From Planctomycetales bacterium (GTDB lineage Bacteria; Planctomycetota; Planctomycetia; Pirellulales; Thermoguttaceae): 6,599 bases of DNA. Below, piece by piece: positions 1 to 6,551 of the stretch. Position 1 is the first letter of the stretch. Every line of letters starts with the position of its first letter. Position numbers and translations under genes: made by a program. The stretch covers positions 1 through 6,599 of the forward strand of contig SKJM01000811.1 of assembly GCA_007122045.1 (NCBI GenBank), written 5' to 3'. The notes beneath the pieces are model-generated. The model was not told the origin of the DNA, made no database searches, and saw only the letters and a list, made by a program, of their open reading frames with translations.

Positions 1-309
1 CGCAAGAAGGCCATGCTCCGGTATTACCAGGAGGATATCGTCATCTGGACCATGATCCGCTCCGCCTTCTTCCGCTTTTACAATACACCATATGACCGAT
101 ATGTCCGCGACTATGCCCGCGAACGCGTCGGAGACGTGCGGGTCCGTATCGACGGCGCCGAAGCGGTCGAGCAGACTTTTGTGCCCGCCAACTGGAGGAC
201 CAGCGCCGACCAGTGGGACTGGCGCACGGCGTGGGAGGTCGACGGCAGCATTGCCGAACTCCCTCTGACGCAGAAGTGGCTGGAACGCGTCCGAGGCGCG
301 TCGCGGTAG
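1..309 (+). CDS. C-terminal end of a large secreted-type protein (5' end outside window), paralogous to the 1505-6283 product
   Basis: An open frame runs from the first base of the window to the TAG at 307-309, giving 102 residues with no start of its own that is convincing; the ATG at 13 has no ribosome binding site and the frame is open upstream of it. The product aligns end to end with the last hundred or so residues of the 1592-residue protein encoded downstream: both have YxQED, then RSAF..FYN, then VPA.W.T.ADQWDWRTAWEV, then LPLT.KWLERV, with only about a two-residue gap in the middle and one near the end. The seen homology shows that the upstream gene ends in the same tryptophan-rich module, so it is probably another giant protein with a coiled-coil stalk. 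The module is not one I can assign to a named family; a role in anchoring, assembly or secretion is inference. The following gene starts 70 bp later on the same strand, so co-transcription is likely. Confidence 0.88.
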   Translation, partial: RKKAMLRYYQEDIVIWTMIRSAFFRFYNTPYDRYVRDYARERVGDVRVRIDGAEAVEQTFVPANWRTSADQWDWRTAWEVDGSIAELPLTQKWLERVRGASR

Positions 310-366
310 CGCGGCCCAAGCAGGTTCCAGCATAGCACGATCCCCGACCAACCCAAACCGATCTTC

Positions 367-374
367 AGGAAGGA
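367..374 (+). promoter_or_regulatory. Ribosome binding site of the FGE-like gene
   Basis: AGGAAGGA lies five bases before the ATG at 380. It fixes that ATG as the start, which also gives the product a complete signal peptide. Confidence 0.8.
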
Positions 375-379
375 AACTC

Positions 380-1390
380 ATGAGAGCAAGAACGATCATC
401 CTGTCCGTCGTGACACTGCTGCTGGTGCGCCCGGCCTACGCCGCCGAGGACGTGAACCAGATGAAGAAGATACAAGCCGAGACCTGGACCGTCCCCGGCG
501 TGGAGATGAAGATGAAGCGGATCCCGGCCGGGACGTTCACCATGGGGAGCCCCGAGGACGAGATGGCCCGCTGGGACGAAGAAATCCAGCGCGAGGTGAC
601 GATCACGAGGCCTTTTTACATGGCCGCCTACGAATGCCGTCAGCGCGAGTACTACAAGCTGATGCTGCCGGAGGACTATGACTACGGCGCCTGGGAGTAC
701 CGGCGCGGTCCCCTGCACGACGGCGCGGCGTGGCGGCACAAGTGGCGCGGTAACCAGCCGCTCGGCGCCCGCCGAACTCCATTTCTATTTCGGTCGGCTT
801 CCGGCAGACTCGAGGACTACACCCACCCCATGGAAATGGTCAGTTGGCACAGCGCCATGGAGTTCTGCAGGAAATTGACCGAAATCGAACGAAAAGCGGG
901 CCGCCTGCCCGACGGCTATGTCTACCGCCTGCCGACCGAGGCGGAATGGGAATACGCCTGCCGGGCCGGGACGTCGGGCCCTTACAATTTCGAGGCCGAC
1001 TATTCGAACGGCTACGAGTTGCGGAGGCACATGTACATCGGCGGCGGCGGCTGGCTCAATTCCGGCGCCGGCGACACCGACAGTGACCGCGAGCCCAATG
1101 CATGGGGGCTGCGCGACATGCACGGCAATGTTTACGAGTGGTGCCTGGACTGGTACGGACCCTATGCCGAGGGCCCTCAAACCGACCCGCTCGGGCCGAA
1201 GACGGGAGAAGAGAAAGTGGCGCGGGGGGGCGGTGCCGTGCCGTGGCCTCGCGATGACGCGCTGGACTGGACCATCCATCCTTTCACGCGGTCCGCCAGC
1301 CGCTACGGCTTCGAGCCCGATGCCGACTACGTGTTCATTCTCGGCTTCCGCGTCGTGCTGGCGCCGGACGTGAAAGTACAGGAACAGTAA
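380..1390 (+). CDS. Secreted FGE-sulfatase-fold (SUMF1/DUF323-type) protein lacking the catalytic cysteines
   Basis: This 336-residue protein opens with a Sec signal peptide (basic MRAR, hydrophobic IILSVVTLLL, likely cleavage after AYA or AYAA near residue 21). The rest is the formylglycine-generating-enzyme sulfatase fold: RIPAGTFTMGS at 47-57, REVTITRPFYMAAYE at 71-85, MVSWHSAMEFCRKL at 153-166, YRLPTEAEWEYACRAG at 182-197, NAWGLRDMHGNVYEWCLDW at 240-258, RGGG at 282-285, and LGFRVV at 321-326. In true formylglycine-generating enzymes a cysteine pair after the RGGS motif binds copper and does catalysis. Here no cysteine occurs after residue 255, so sulfatase activation is very unlikely. 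Related folds without these cysteines serve other chemistry or bind ligands; a binding or structural role is inferred. It also has a longer than usual insert at about 96-148. The gene sits between the two giant paralogue genes and probably works with them outside the cytoplasm. Confidence 0.9.
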   Translation: MRARTIILSVVTLLLVRPAYAAEDVNQMKKIQAETWTVPGVEMKMKRIPAGTFTMGSPEDEMARWDEEIQREVTITRPFYMAAYECRQREYYKLMLPEDYDYGAWEYRRGPLHDGAAWRHKWRGNQPLGARRTPFLFRSASGRLEDYTHPMEMVSWHSAMEFCRKLTEIERKAGRLPDGYVYRLPTEAEWEYACRAGTSGPYNFEADYSNGYELRRHMYIGGGGWLNSGAGDTDSDREPNAWGLRDMHGNVYEWCLDWYGPYAEGPQTDPLGPKTGEEKVARGGGAVPWPRDDALDWTIHPFTRSASRYGFEPDADYVFILGFRVVLAPDVKVQEQ

Positions 1391-1440
1391 GTCCAAAAAC
1401 ACGGATCCAGATTGCACGATGGCCGGCTTTCGGCACGCCG

Positions 1441-1469
1441 TTGGCGGCCAGTGACCTATGTAGTACGAT
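1441..1469 (+). promoter_or_regulatory. Weak candidate sigma-70 type promoter before the giant gene
   Basis: TTGGCG (1441-1446) and TACGAT (1464-1469) each match four of six consensus bases and are separated by exactly 17 bases. Transcription would start near 1476, leaving a leader of about 30 bases that contains the ribosome binding site. Such matches arise by chance, and the gene could equally be read from an upstream promoter. The rest of the 114-bp gap (1391-1504) shows nothing I can support. Confidence 0.22.
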
Positions 1470-1493
1470 GACACCCAACTCAACCCCTTCAGT

Positions 1494-1498
1494 AGGAG
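1494..1498 (+). promoter_or_regulatory. Ribosome binding site of the giant gene
   Basis: AGGAG is followed by a six-base spacer and the ATG at 1505. This supports that ATG over the in-frame ATG three codons later, and keeps the basic MKR start of the signal peptide. Confidence 0.82.
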
Positions 1499-1504
1499 CA
1501 GGAA

Positions 1505-4500
1505 ATGAAAAGAATGTGGATACCGATTGTACTGGTGATGGCTTTCGCGGCGCCGTTGATGGCCGGCGATGTCCATACAAAAGACGGCAAGTACGACTTC
1601 TTCGGCTTGGCCCGTTATCCGGAAGGCGGCAAGCTCGTCGACGGCGTTGAGTTGTACGAAGTGAAGGAGGGAGGCGGACCGGCGGACCAATATACCCGCC
1701 GCGTCGTGCGCTGGTGGCCCCGCAAGGGCGTGGACTTCATCGAGATCCAGGATGGAATGATCGAGCGCGAATGGACCCGGCTGCCCAGCCTGATCGAGGA
1801 GGCCCCTCCGGGGCTGAGCACGGAGCCGACGGTTGTCGAACACGAGGGGCTGCGAATCGCCCCGCTCAGGGGGAAACCCTGGTATATGCGTCGTTTTCGC
1901 GGCTACCTGCACCCGCCCGAGGATGGGAACTATGTGTTCAAGATCGCCGCGGACACCATGGCGTTCTTTTCCGTCAGCGAGGACGAGAAACCCGAGAACC
2001 TGCGAATCGTCTGCGGCCTTTCCTCTTACGCTCGTCCGGCCCAGTGGGACAAGCATCCCGGCCAGATTTCCGTTCCCATCCCGATGGAGAAGGGAAAGAA
2101 GTATTACTACGAGGTGATTCACGTACAGACGACCGGCGGCAACCACGTGGGGGCGGCGTGGAGGGGCGACACGATGGCCCTCCAGACCGTGGGAGGCAGC
2201 ACGGTCTCCACGCTGGACGGCCGGCGCGGCATCGTGATCGAGGAGCGGTGGGATACCACCTCGGGGGGTGGAGTCCGGCCCAAGGATCTGCCGCGCACGT
2301 TCAAGGCGCACCTGATCGGCTTCGACGGCATCGGAAACCCCGTCGCGTCGCCCGAAAGCGGCAGGGATTTCGTCGTGCCGACCGTGATCCTGCGCTTGCC
2401 GGACGGGACGAAGCGCGGCATCAAAGGCGACAAGTTCGTGCAAGCGGACCAAGAATTCATCATGGGGATCTACGTTGACGAGATGAAGCGGATCCGAAGC
2501 GGGCTGGTGCAGGACGAACACAAGGCGCCTCCTGGACTTCTGAAGGCCTACCCGGTCCCGGCGGGCACGGGCAAGCCGGGCTCGGTGCACTTGCTGACCG
2601 AACGCTTCGCGATCGTTTCGCGCAACCAGAGGGCCGGCAGCCACTTGGTCGCTCAGGACGAGAAATCAATCCGCGCCCGGAAAGCCATGGCGAATATGCT
2701 CGAGCATATGCACGCCTATCTGGAATACGGCGGGCACCTGATGCCTTTCTGGGACCGCAAGGAACTGTTCAAGTTCGCGGCGCATACCGGGGAGGGCGCG
2801 GCCATGGGCGGGTACGGCGGAGCTTCGGCCAGCGTGGAAGACACGCCCGGCGGCTTCACCCACGAATACGGCCACGGGTTCACGATCCAGTGGCGCGGCG
2901 CGCACTGCGGCGAATCCTTTGCCACCGCCGTGCAGGAGATCGTGGGCGGCACCCACGGCAGTTGCCACTACAACATCAGAAACCCCTACCGCAACTGCAT
3001 GCACGGCTCCTATGTCGCGACGCTGTTCTACCGCATGATCGGCTTCGATCCGAACTGGGGCATGACCGCGATGACCGCGCTGCCCCAGTCGGCGGGCGAG
3101 AGAAGTTTCTTTCAGACGCTTGCGCGGTTGGGGCAGCAACGGGGGCTGTTCGCGGACGGCGTCCGCGGGATCGGCGACATGTTTGGCGACTACGCCGCCC
3201 GCCAGGCGGAATTCGACACGCAGATTCAGGAGGGGCTGCGTCACGAATGGGTGTCGGTGGCTCGCAACTACCTCGAGCCCGTCGACCAGGACAAAGGCAT
3301 CTACCGCATCCCCTGGGCCGAAGCGCCGGAACCGTACGGCTTGAACGTCGTCCGGCTGGTTCCGACCGGAGACGCCGCGGAGATCGTTGTCGACTTCCAG
3401 GGCTATCACGATCCGGCCATGTACAGCGACTGGCGCGCCTGTATCGTGGCGGTGGACGGGGACGGCAGGGCGCGCTACTCCGACCTCTGGAACAAGGGGA
3501 AAATGACGATGCCCCGCCGCGAGGGGGATCTGCGGTACTGGTTGACCGTGGCGGCGACGCCGCGGGCGATGCTCGATGGCGGCAGGTACACGCGCGCTTT
3601 CTGGAACGGCCCGTATGCGGCCCGCTATCCGTGGCAGGCAACCTTCATCGGCGCGGTTCCGGGCCGCCCGCAGCGATCCCGTACGGACCTGCACGACCTC
3701 TATTGCGCCTACGGGCCGATGCTCAGCAGTGGCGATCTCGTGCCGGCCGTTCCGAACACGGAGTGCGGCCGACGGTACATCGACGAGGCCCGCCCCGTGC
3801 TGGAAGAGCTGCAACGGCTCCTGCGGCAGTCCGATTCCGAACTGCAGAAGGTCAGCCTGATGCAGACGATCATGGCCATTTCCGCCGCGCTCGGCGCGGC
3901 CGATGGCGCTCCGCATCCCAATGGCGGCGGCTGGGTGGCGGCCACGGCCGAGGTGGCGCCCACGGCCTACGTGGGGCCGCACGCCGCGGTGCTTGACCAG
4001 GCCAGGGTTCTCGACCATGCGGTGATCGAGGATTACGCGGTGCTCAGGAATCACACGGTCGTCGCGGAACACGCGCGCGTGGGCGGGCAGGCCGTTCTCC
4101 AGCAGGCAATCAGCCTGACTGGATACCAGCGTTGCTGGTTGCCGGCCAGCGGGCCGGCCTCTCACGAGTTGCCCGAGCTGTCGGCGCCCACGACGGACGA
4201 CGGCCTGTTGGCCAACTACGCGATGGAGCAGGCCGAAACGATGATGCTGGAGAATTTCTATCGCAACGAGGCCGGCCCCCGCGAGTTTTTCGGCCCGCTG
4301 CTGAACGGGTATCTTTACGGCCGTCCGGCGTTCGTCACGGAAGGCGAGCGGCGGGGCTTTGCCTTCGACGGCAAGACGCAATATGCCGAACTCGACCGCC
4401 GGGTGGGCGACCTGGGCAGGATCACGGTCGACATGGCCGTCAAATGGCAGGGCCGCGGCGCGCAGACGCTGCTGGATTTCGGGTCCGACGCGGACCACCG

Positions 4501-6283
4501 CTTCACGCTCGTGACGGCCGGCCGGGAAGGCCGGCCGGAGTTCACGGCCGTGGTGGCCGGCAAGGAGACGGTTCGTGTGGTCTCCTCGGCGGCGCTGCCG
4601 AAGGGCGCCTGGTCGCGGGTGCGCGTGGAAATCGACGGAGAAACCGCGGCCCTGTGGATCGACGACAAGCCGGTCGGCGCAGCGGAGTCCGCGTTCCGCC
4701 CGTGCGACGCCTTCAAACCCGGCGGCGACAAACGCAATTTCATCGCGGCGGCCAGAGACGGGAGCGGCAAATTCGAGGGCGTCTTCGAATATGTCACGAT
4801 CTATAACGAGGTGCATGGAAGGCACTTTGCCGCGCTGCCCGCTCCCATTCTGGACGCGCCGCGCCATCCTCAGGCGGGCCTTGCCGAGCGGGTTCGCAGG
4901 AATCTGGGCATGAGCCAGCACGAGCAACGGGAGCGAGCCGCACTACTCAGCGGCCCGATGATGGGCTACCTCGGCAGAATGTCGTCGAAAGCCACGGCGC
5001 GGCTATCCGAACTCATGCGTCGCCATCCGGCCTGGGGCGAGGCGGTCGAGAATGCCCGCCAGTTCGACGAATGGAAAAAGGACCAGGAACGGCAGTACGG
5101 CGAGGCCTTCGACGAGAGCGCGGAAGCCAAAGCGTTGCAGGCGCGGATCGCCGAAATCGACGCGCGGATCGGCCCCGTGCGGCGGGAAATCGACGCGGTG
5201 CGCAAGGCACGACCGCCCGCGGAGCCGACCGCGGAGCCGACCGAGAGGGTGGTCGAGCTGCTGAAGCTGATCGAGGAGTCCGGCGCGGAAATCGCCGGAC
5301 TTCGCCAGCGGATCAAGCGCATCGAGCAGGACGCCGAGGCGACGGTTGCCGCCATGCCCGAGACCGCGGCCGAGCAGGAGGAAATCGCCCGCTTGCAGGA
5401 GCGGATCAAGCCTCTGGAGGCGAAGGCCAAGGCCGCGCTCCAGGAAGCCATTGCCAATGACCCGGAGAAGGAAGCGTGGGACGTGGGCCGGCGGGACCTG
5501 GCGTACTCGCCCCTCTATTGGCGGGTTCGCGCCTCGCAGGGGATAGGCAGCCGCGAAGACATCCTCAAAGCCGAACTCGTAGCGACGAATCCTGACTACC
5601 GGCTGTGGACCAGGAAGAGCGCCCGATTGGACGAGCTGCGGCGGCAGCGCCGCTATCGCTACGAGACCTACCTGCTGCAGCAGACCGACCGCGCCGAGTT
5701 GCAGGCTCGGATCGGGATCCTGGACGAGGATGTCAAGGCCCTCAGGAGGGATCTGAAGACGGAGCAGGATCTTGCCGTGGTCGAACCGGTTGCCGCCAGT
5801 GAAGAGGTTGAACTGCAGCAAACGTTGGCAGCGTTGAACGAGCAGAAGGGTGTGCTGACGCGCCAACTGGGCGAACGAAGAAATGAGTTCATCCAGCAGA
5901 AGCTGCAGGAGGCGGGCGCGCCGGAGAAGGAAAAGGAGCGCAATGCGGCGCTGAGCAGGGCCCGCAACGAGGCCATGGCCGCCTACGCCCAGGAGGATTC
6001 GGCCATCCAGGCCATGCAGCGTTCGGCGTTTCACGGCTTCTATAACAGGCGCTACGCGTCCGCCGTCGGACCCTACGCTGCCAGCTTGGTGGGCGGCCCG
6101 AGCGGGCGCTTCGATTTCGGCATGGCCGCCAGCATGGCCAATCTCTACGTGCCCGCGCACTGGAAGACGAACGCGGACCAGTGGGACTGGCGCACCGCAT
6201 GGGAGGTGAAGGAAGGCAGTCTCGACGAGTTGCCGCTGACGCGGAAATGGCTTGAGCGGGTGGGGGGCATGAGTGCCGATTGA
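1505..6283 (+). CDS. Giant secreted multidomain protein: PA14, HEYGH metallopeptidase-like domain, hexapeptide repeats, LamG-like domain, coiled coils
   Basis: The product has 1592 residues. Residues 1-20 are a Sec signal peptide (MKRMW, a hydrophobic core, cleavage near PLMA). A PA14 domain spans about 83-221, with RGYLHPPEDGNYVFKIAAD at 132-150 and GKKYYYEVIH at 197-206. Residues about 355-600 form a zinc-peptidase-like domain: HEYGH at 453-457 fits HExxH, and GESFA at 469-473 supplies a possible third zinc ligand, E470. This resembles the DUF6055/Svx (AvrXca) group, but I cannot confirm that. A beta-rich part follows (about 600-730), then ten hexapeptide repeats (811-870), a LamG-like jelly roll (about 948-1102), coiled coils (about 1203-1315 and 1365-1485) and a C-terminal module (about 1488-1592) shared with the protein encoded at 1-309. 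Cysteines near the active site (468, 487, 498) suit an exported protein. A secreted or surface protease that binds carbohydrate or glycoprotein is the best inference; the substrate is unknown. The frame is intact throughout. Confidence 0.9.
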   Translation: MKRMWIPIVLVMAFAAPLMAGDVHTKDGKYDFFGLARYPEGGKLVDGVELYEVKEGGGPADQYTRRVVRWWPRKGVDFIEIQDGMIEREWTRLPSLIEEAPPGLSTEPTVVEHEGLRIAPLRGKPWYMRRFRGYLHPPEDGNYVFKIAADTMAFFSVSEDEKPENLRIVCGLSSYARPAQWDKHPGQISVPIPMEKGKKYYYEVIHVQTTGGNHVGAAWRGDTMALQTVGGSTVSTLDGRRGIVIEERWDTTSGGGVRPKDLPRTFKAHLIGFDGIGNPVASPESGRDFVVPTVILRLPDGTKRGIKGDKFVQADQEFIMGIYVDEMKRIRSGLVQDEHKAPPGLLKAYPVPAGTGKPGSVHLLTERFAIVSRNQRAGSHLVAQDEKSIRARKAMANMLEHMHAYLEYGGHLMPFWDRKELFKFAAHTGEGAAMGGYGGASASVEDTPGGFTHEYGHGFTIQWRGAHCGESFATAVQEIVGGTHGSCHYNIRNPYRNCMHGSYVATLFYRMIGFDPNWGMTAMTALPQSAGERSFFQTLARLGQQRGLFADGVRGIGDMFGDYAARQAEFDTQIQEGLRHEWVSVARNYLEPVDQDKGIYRIPWAEAPEPYGLNVVRLVPTGDAAEIVVDFQGYHDPAMYSDWRACIVAVDGDGRARYSDLWNKGKMTMPRREGDLRYWLTVAATPRAMLDGGRYTRAFWNGPYAARYPWQATFIGAVPGRPQRSRTDLHDLYCAYGPMLSSGDLVPAVPNTECGRRYIDEARPVLEELQRLLRQSDSELQKVSLMQTIMAISAALGAADGAPHPNGGGWVAATAEVAPTAYVGPHAAVLDQARVLDHAVIEDYAVLRNHTVVAEHARVGGQAVLQQAISLTGYQRCWLPASGPASHELPELSAPTTDDGLLANYAMEQAETMMLENFYRNEAGPREFFGPLLNGYLYGRPAFVTEGERRGFAFDGKTQYAELDRRVGDLGRITVDMAVKWQGRGAQTLLDFGSDADHRFTLVTAGREGRPEFTAVVAGKETVRVVSSAALPKGAWSRVRVEIDGETAALWIDDKPVGAAESAFRPCDAFKPGGDKRNFIAAARDGSGKFEGVFEYVTIYNEVHGRHFAALPAPILDAPRHPQAGLAERVRRNLGMSQHEQRERAALLSGPMMGYLGRMSSKATARLSELMRRHPAWGEAVENARQFDEWKKDQERQYGEAFDESAEAKALQARIAEIDARIGPVRREIDAVRKARPPAEPTAEPTERVVELLKLIEESGAEIAGLRQRIKRIEQDAEATVAAMPETAAEQEEIARLQERIKPLEAKAKAALQEAIANDPEKEAWDVGRRDLAYSPLYWRVRASQGIGSREDILKAELVATNPDYRLWTRKSARLDELRRQRRYRYETYLLQQTDRAELQARIGILDEDVKALRRDLKTEQDLAVVEPVAASEEVELQQTLAALNEQKGVLTRQLGERRNEFIQQKLQEAGAPEKEKERNAALSRARNEAMAAYAQEDSAIQAMQRSAFHGFYNRRYASAVGPYAASLVGGPSGRFDFGMAASMANLYVPAHWKTNADQWDWRTAWEVKEGSLDELPLTRKWLERVGGMSAD
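3935..4114 (+). other. Ten tandem hexapeptide repeats (predicted left-handed beta-helix) inside the giant protein
   Basis: Residues 811-870 divide without gaps into ten hexads: VAATAE, VAPTAY, VGPHAA, VLDQAR, VLDHAV, IEDYAV, LRNHTV, VAEHAR, VGGQAV, LQQAIS. Position one is always V, I or L, and position five is alanine in eight of ten. This is the hexapeptide-repeat pattern of left-handed beta-helices (three hexads per turn), so about three turns are expected. The fold is best known from cytoplasmic acyltransferases and gamma-type carbonic anhydrases; no acyltransferase partner domain is visible here, so a structural or spacer role is more likely. Confidence 0.75.
5111..5959 (+). other. Coiled-coil stalk region of the giant protein
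   Basis: Residues about 1203-1315 and 1365-1485 are rich in E, K, R, Q, A and L, with heptad-like spacing of I, L and V and almost no glycine or aromatic residues. Related segments recur: EIAGLRQRIKRIEQDAEA (from 1262) and EIARLQERIKPLEAKAKA (from 1293) match with a 31-residue offset, and LQARIAEIDARI (1211) and LQARIGILDEDV (1399) are similar. A break at about 1320-1360 (AYSPLYWRVRASQGIGS) could be a hinge. Trimerisation, dimerisation or a stalk that holds the enzymatic part away from the surface are the likely roles. Confidence 0.7.
5219..5242 (+). repeat. Two tandem copies of a 12-bp unit encoding AEPT-AEPT
   Basis: GCGGAGCCGACC occurs twice in direct succession, in frame, adding AEPTAEPT (residues 1239-1246) to a proline-containing break between coiled-coil segments. 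The copies are identical, which suggests a recent slippage duplication and a length-variable linker. Confidence 0.85.
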
Positions 6284-6289
6284 CGATTG

Positions 6290-6450
6290 CCGAATGTGTA
6301 ACCGTTCACGGGGCGGCGCGGGCTGTTTTCTCCGCTCGACGCGAAGGGGACAGTCCCATTTTCGCGGCGGAAACGGTGGAGCACTGGGCAAGAACGCCCT
6401 TTGTGCCGCGAAAATTGGGACAGTCCCCCTGTGAACGGTTACCCGAATGT
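6290..6450. mobile_element. 145-bp MITE with 12-bp terminal inverted repeats and 8-bp target duplication (probably IS66-like)
   Basis: The element proper is 6298-6442. Its ends are perfect inverted repeats, GTAACCGTTCAC (6298-6309) and GTGAACGGTTAC (6431-6442), extendable to GGGG/CCCC with one extra base on the right side. It is flanked by direct repeats of CCGAATGT at 6290-6297 and 6443-6450. Inside, a second inverted repeat pairs 6346-6368 with 6405-6428 (both carry GGGACAGTCCC, plus ATTTTCGCGGC and its complement), so the transcript would form a long hairpin. There is no room for a transposase. IS66-family elements are known for ends beginning GTAA and 8-bp duplications, so mobilisation by an IS66-type transposase is a reasonable inference. 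It inserted six bases after the stop codon of the giant gene without breaking any gene, and its hairpin may now affect transcript ending or stability. Confidence 0.85.
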
Positions 6451-6482
6451 TATGGCGAAACGCATAACCCGGCGAACGCCGG
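6449..6482 (+). other. Two adjacent stem-loops after the MITE
   Basis: GTTATGGCG and CGCATAAC (6449-6468) pair as eight base pairs with one bulged G and an AAA loop. Directly after it, CCGGCG and CGCCGG (6469-6482) form a second hairpin with a tiny loop. Neither has a T tract, so they are not typical intrinsic terminators, but they could end the giant gene's transcript in another way or protect its 3' end. They would belong to the pre-insertion intergenic sequence. Confidence 0.45.
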
Positions 6483-6526
6483 ACCGAATGGGAATAGGCC
6501 GTATTCGTCTCATCGGTCCTATTCCC
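6481..6526 (+). promoter_or_regulatory. Structured leader of the downstream gene with interleaved inverted repeats
   Basis: GGGAATAGG (6490-6498) has its exact complement CCTATTCCC at 6518-6526. GGACCGAATG (6481-6490) has a near-exact complement, CATCGGTCC, at 6511-6519 (one bulge). The arms alternate, so the two stems either compete or make a pseudoknot. A third short pairing, GAATA with TATTC (6492-6506), lies inside. The structure ends 25 bases before the next start codon. It fits no riboswitch class I recognise; it could also be a decayed repeat rather than a regulator. Confidence 0.35.
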
Positions 6527-6538
6527 TGAACCAAACTG

Positions 6539-6543
6539 AAGGA
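6539..6543 (+). promoter_or_regulatory. Ribosome binding site of the downstream gene
   Basis: AAGGA is followed by an eight-base spacer and the ATG at 6552, which supports that ATG as a real start despite the very short visible coding part. Confidence 0.7.
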
Positions 6544-6551
6544 ACAAACAC

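Noticed and set aside
380..1390. Active formylglycine-generating enzyme
   Set aside because: No cysteine is present after residue 255, so the catalytic pair is missing, and no sulfatase is encoded in the window.
1420..1450. GC-rich inverted repeat (GGCCGGC / GGCGGCC) between the FGE-like and giant genes
   Set aside because: The arms are short and imperfect, no T tract follows, and similar matches are frequent in DNA of this composition.
785..2644. Long open frame on the - strand (619 codons)
   Set aside because: It lies antisense to two well-supported genes with recognisable domains. GC-rich third positions on the + strand leave few stops in this antisense frame. Its translation is low in recognisable motifs and there is no ribosome binding site.
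2890..3996. Second-frame + strand open frame (368 codons) within the giant gene
   Set aside because: Arginine- and glycine-rich out-of-frame reading of GC-rich DNA; the in-frame product has clear domains through this stretch.
3935..4114. Embedded acyltransferase or carbonic anhydrase domain
   Set aside because: Only the hexapeptide repeats are present, about three turns, without the loop or histidine pattern of a catalytic site that I could recognise.
2666..4927. Long open frame on the - strand (753 codons)
   Set aside because: Antisense shadow of the giant gene; the composition is rich in R, H, A, P and G, as expected of a GC-rich shadow, and no domain is visible.
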